Positions 62,369 through 64,000 of a DNA stretch of 64,000 nt are shown here, one piece after another; position 1 is the first letter of the stretch, and every line of letters starts with the position of its first letter. The translations under genes and the position numbers were made by a program. Location of the stretch: assembly GCF_020360975.1 (NCBI RefSeq), contig NW_025408667.1:5022001-5086000 (forward strand). Reading direction: 5' to 3'. The notes under the pieces are model-generated. The model was not told the DNA's origin. It searched no databases and worked only from the letters and a program-made list of their open reading frames with translations. The stretch is from Hirsutella rhossiliensis. Taxonomy: Eukaryota > Ascomycota > Sordariomycetes > Hypocreales > Ophiocordycipitaceae.

Positions 62369-62965
62369 GTTTATATATTTAATCGACTTATTTATTTATA
62401 AGTAGTATATTAAACTTAACTTTCTTTATACTTCCTTTTATTTATAAAACCCCCTTTAAAAGTTTCCTATTTAGTTTATCTCTTTATTTAATATAATTAA
62501 CTTTAGTATCTTATAAAAGTAAAAGTAAGCTTAAAGGAACCTTATTATATATACTACTACCCTTATTATTAATATCGCTTTAAGTATTACTACTTTTATT
62601 AGTTAGTTTATAATTACTTAAAAGTACCTTATACTTTTTATCTTTATTAGTAGTAGTTTAACTATAAAGTCTATTAATAAGTATATAAATAGTTAAGATA
62701 GCGGTAGTAAAAGCTTTAAGAGTCCCTTTTAAAGCTACCTTTATATATATATCCTTTTATATAGTCTATAGTTAGTAATACGCCGCTTTACTATTACTAA
62801 CTAGCTAGGCTAAAAGAATTCTTAGGCTAGTATTACTAAGGTCCTCTTTCTCTTTAAGTATTTTACTACTATTAAGTTATATATCTACTAAGCTATTTAT
62901 ATATAAAGTATTTCTTATTCCTTAGCTCTTTTGTCTTTATAGTACTTTAGTATCCTTAGTACTTA
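62369..62965. other. Unassigned RIP-mutated DNA right of LINE-C
   Basis: AT-rich, CpA/TpG-poor, no readable domain and no second copy found in the window. It is either the older target of LINE-C or the end of another repeat. Confidence 0.4.
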
Positions 62966-64000
62966 TCTCGCGAAGAGAGATATAAGAAGTATATATAAAA
63001 TATATAAAGGTAAAAGTAAAAGTAAGGGGTTAGATAGGTAGGGCAGAGATATTTCAATCTTATAGGGGCAGTAATAAAGGTAGGGGAGTGATTTTTATAT
63101 TGCCTTAATTATCCTTCTTTCCTCTATCTAGCGCCCTTCTTTATACCCGTCTAGTATCTTAATTAATAAAGAAGATCCTATTTAAAGAAGCTATTAATAT
63201 CCTTTTAACTACTAAGCTTTTTACCGGTTTCTCCCCTTCTTTCTAGCTATTACCGGTATATCCGTCTTATCTCTTGCTACCTCTATAAGAAGCTATCGCT
63301 ACTTCTACTTCCCCTTATACCCTTACCCTCCTTTCTATACCTCTTTTTAGCTCCTTCTTTAAAACCTATTTTTTAGCTTCCTAGGTCCCTCGTACTAAGG
63401 GATATCTCTAAGAATTACGAAATTAAGCTACGCTTCGCGATACACCCCCTTAGCTATAGCCTGCCTTTATAGAAAGGGTAAAGCTAAATACTTAGGCCGC
63501 TAAGCGTATAAAGGAGGTCTTAGTCTATACTTAACCCTTACTCGAGAAATCCGGGTTTTAGCCCTAAGCTTTTTTAGACCTACTTTAGGAAAAGGGGCCT
63601 TAAGGAGGAAATTAAGTCCTATAAGAAAGGGGGGCTTCTCTAAGGATAAGTCCTTAAAAAAGGGGGCCTTTTAAGAAGAATAAGTCCTAATTAAGCTAGG
63701 GGCCCTTCTTTAAGATAAGTCCTAATTCCTCTCTTTAGCTATAGACGTTTCCTTCCTCCTACGTATTATTAGCTCCTCTTATAACTCTTAAGGCGGGCTT
63801 CTAAGGATAGCTTCTCTTAAACGTCTTCTAGCCTAATTTACTATAAAAGGATAGCTAGCTTTTACTTTAATAGTAGCTTCGTAAGACCGTTAGCTTTTAT
63901 TAATACTATTAAAACCTAACGGATAGAAATAAGTCCCCTTTAAACCTCTTAGCGTAACTAATACTAATAGATAATAATATACTATAGCTAGGTCGATAGC
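62966..64000 (-). mobile_element. Copia-2, left end only
   Basis: Starts with a copia LTR (62966-63442, 477 bp, slightly longer than in Copia-1 because of a small extra segment near 63280). The internal sequence continues to the window edge and matches Copia-1 at 18123-18288 and 24043-24403, without the LINE insertion. It is truncated by the window. Confidence 0.85.

Overview
The window looks like a chromosome arm of a filamentous ascomycete (Pezizomycotina). The genes have short introns of 50-109 nt with CTRAY-type branch points, the proteins are of fungal type, and TACCTAGGTA-like palindromes and pyrimidine-rich leaders occur between genes. The repeats carry saturating repeat-induced point mutation (RIP). 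A Sordariomycete, perhaps of the Hypocreales, is my guess; the species cannot be fixed from this sequence.

Region 1 (1-13.8 kb) is ordinary gene-rich DNA with four genes: the 3' part of the splicing factor SF3a60/Prp9 (+), the Holliday-junction nuclease subunit Slx1 (+), a five-exon KDM5-type H3K4 demethylase with an inferred GC-AG intron (+), and GTP cyclohydrolase I (-). They are housekeeping genes with no shared pathway. Each model was built by joining exons at splice sites.

Region 2 (about 14-64 kb) has no intact host gene. Apart from one element, CpA and TpG have almost vanished and TpA is abundant. The DNA can still be read as a nest of transposons with target-site duplications (TSDs). 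One minus-strand Tad-like LINE (LINE-C) begins near 15.7 kb and ends near 62.36 kb because it was split by a Ty1/copia element (17659-35727), a Ty3/gypsy chromovirus (Gypsy-2, 37737-45583), a Fot1/pogo DNA transposon (45620-47471) and a second Ty3/gypsy element (Gypsy-3, 48472-61431). Two more LINEs of the same family sit inside these: LINE-A in the copia element and LINE-B in Gypsy-3. A tRNA-derived SINE with a LINE-like 3' tail sits in a fourth LINE fragment near 14.4-15.4 kb. A second copia copy runs off the right edge.

Inside the copia element lies Gypsy-1 (26187-32210), a GC-rich, non-RIPped chromovirus with two LTRs that read as identical. It inserted after the mutation of its surroundings, yet its reading frames are broken by small indels. 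The most novel items are the LINE/SINE pair, an extra antisense ORF at the 3' end of Gypsy-3, and the datable order of insertions.
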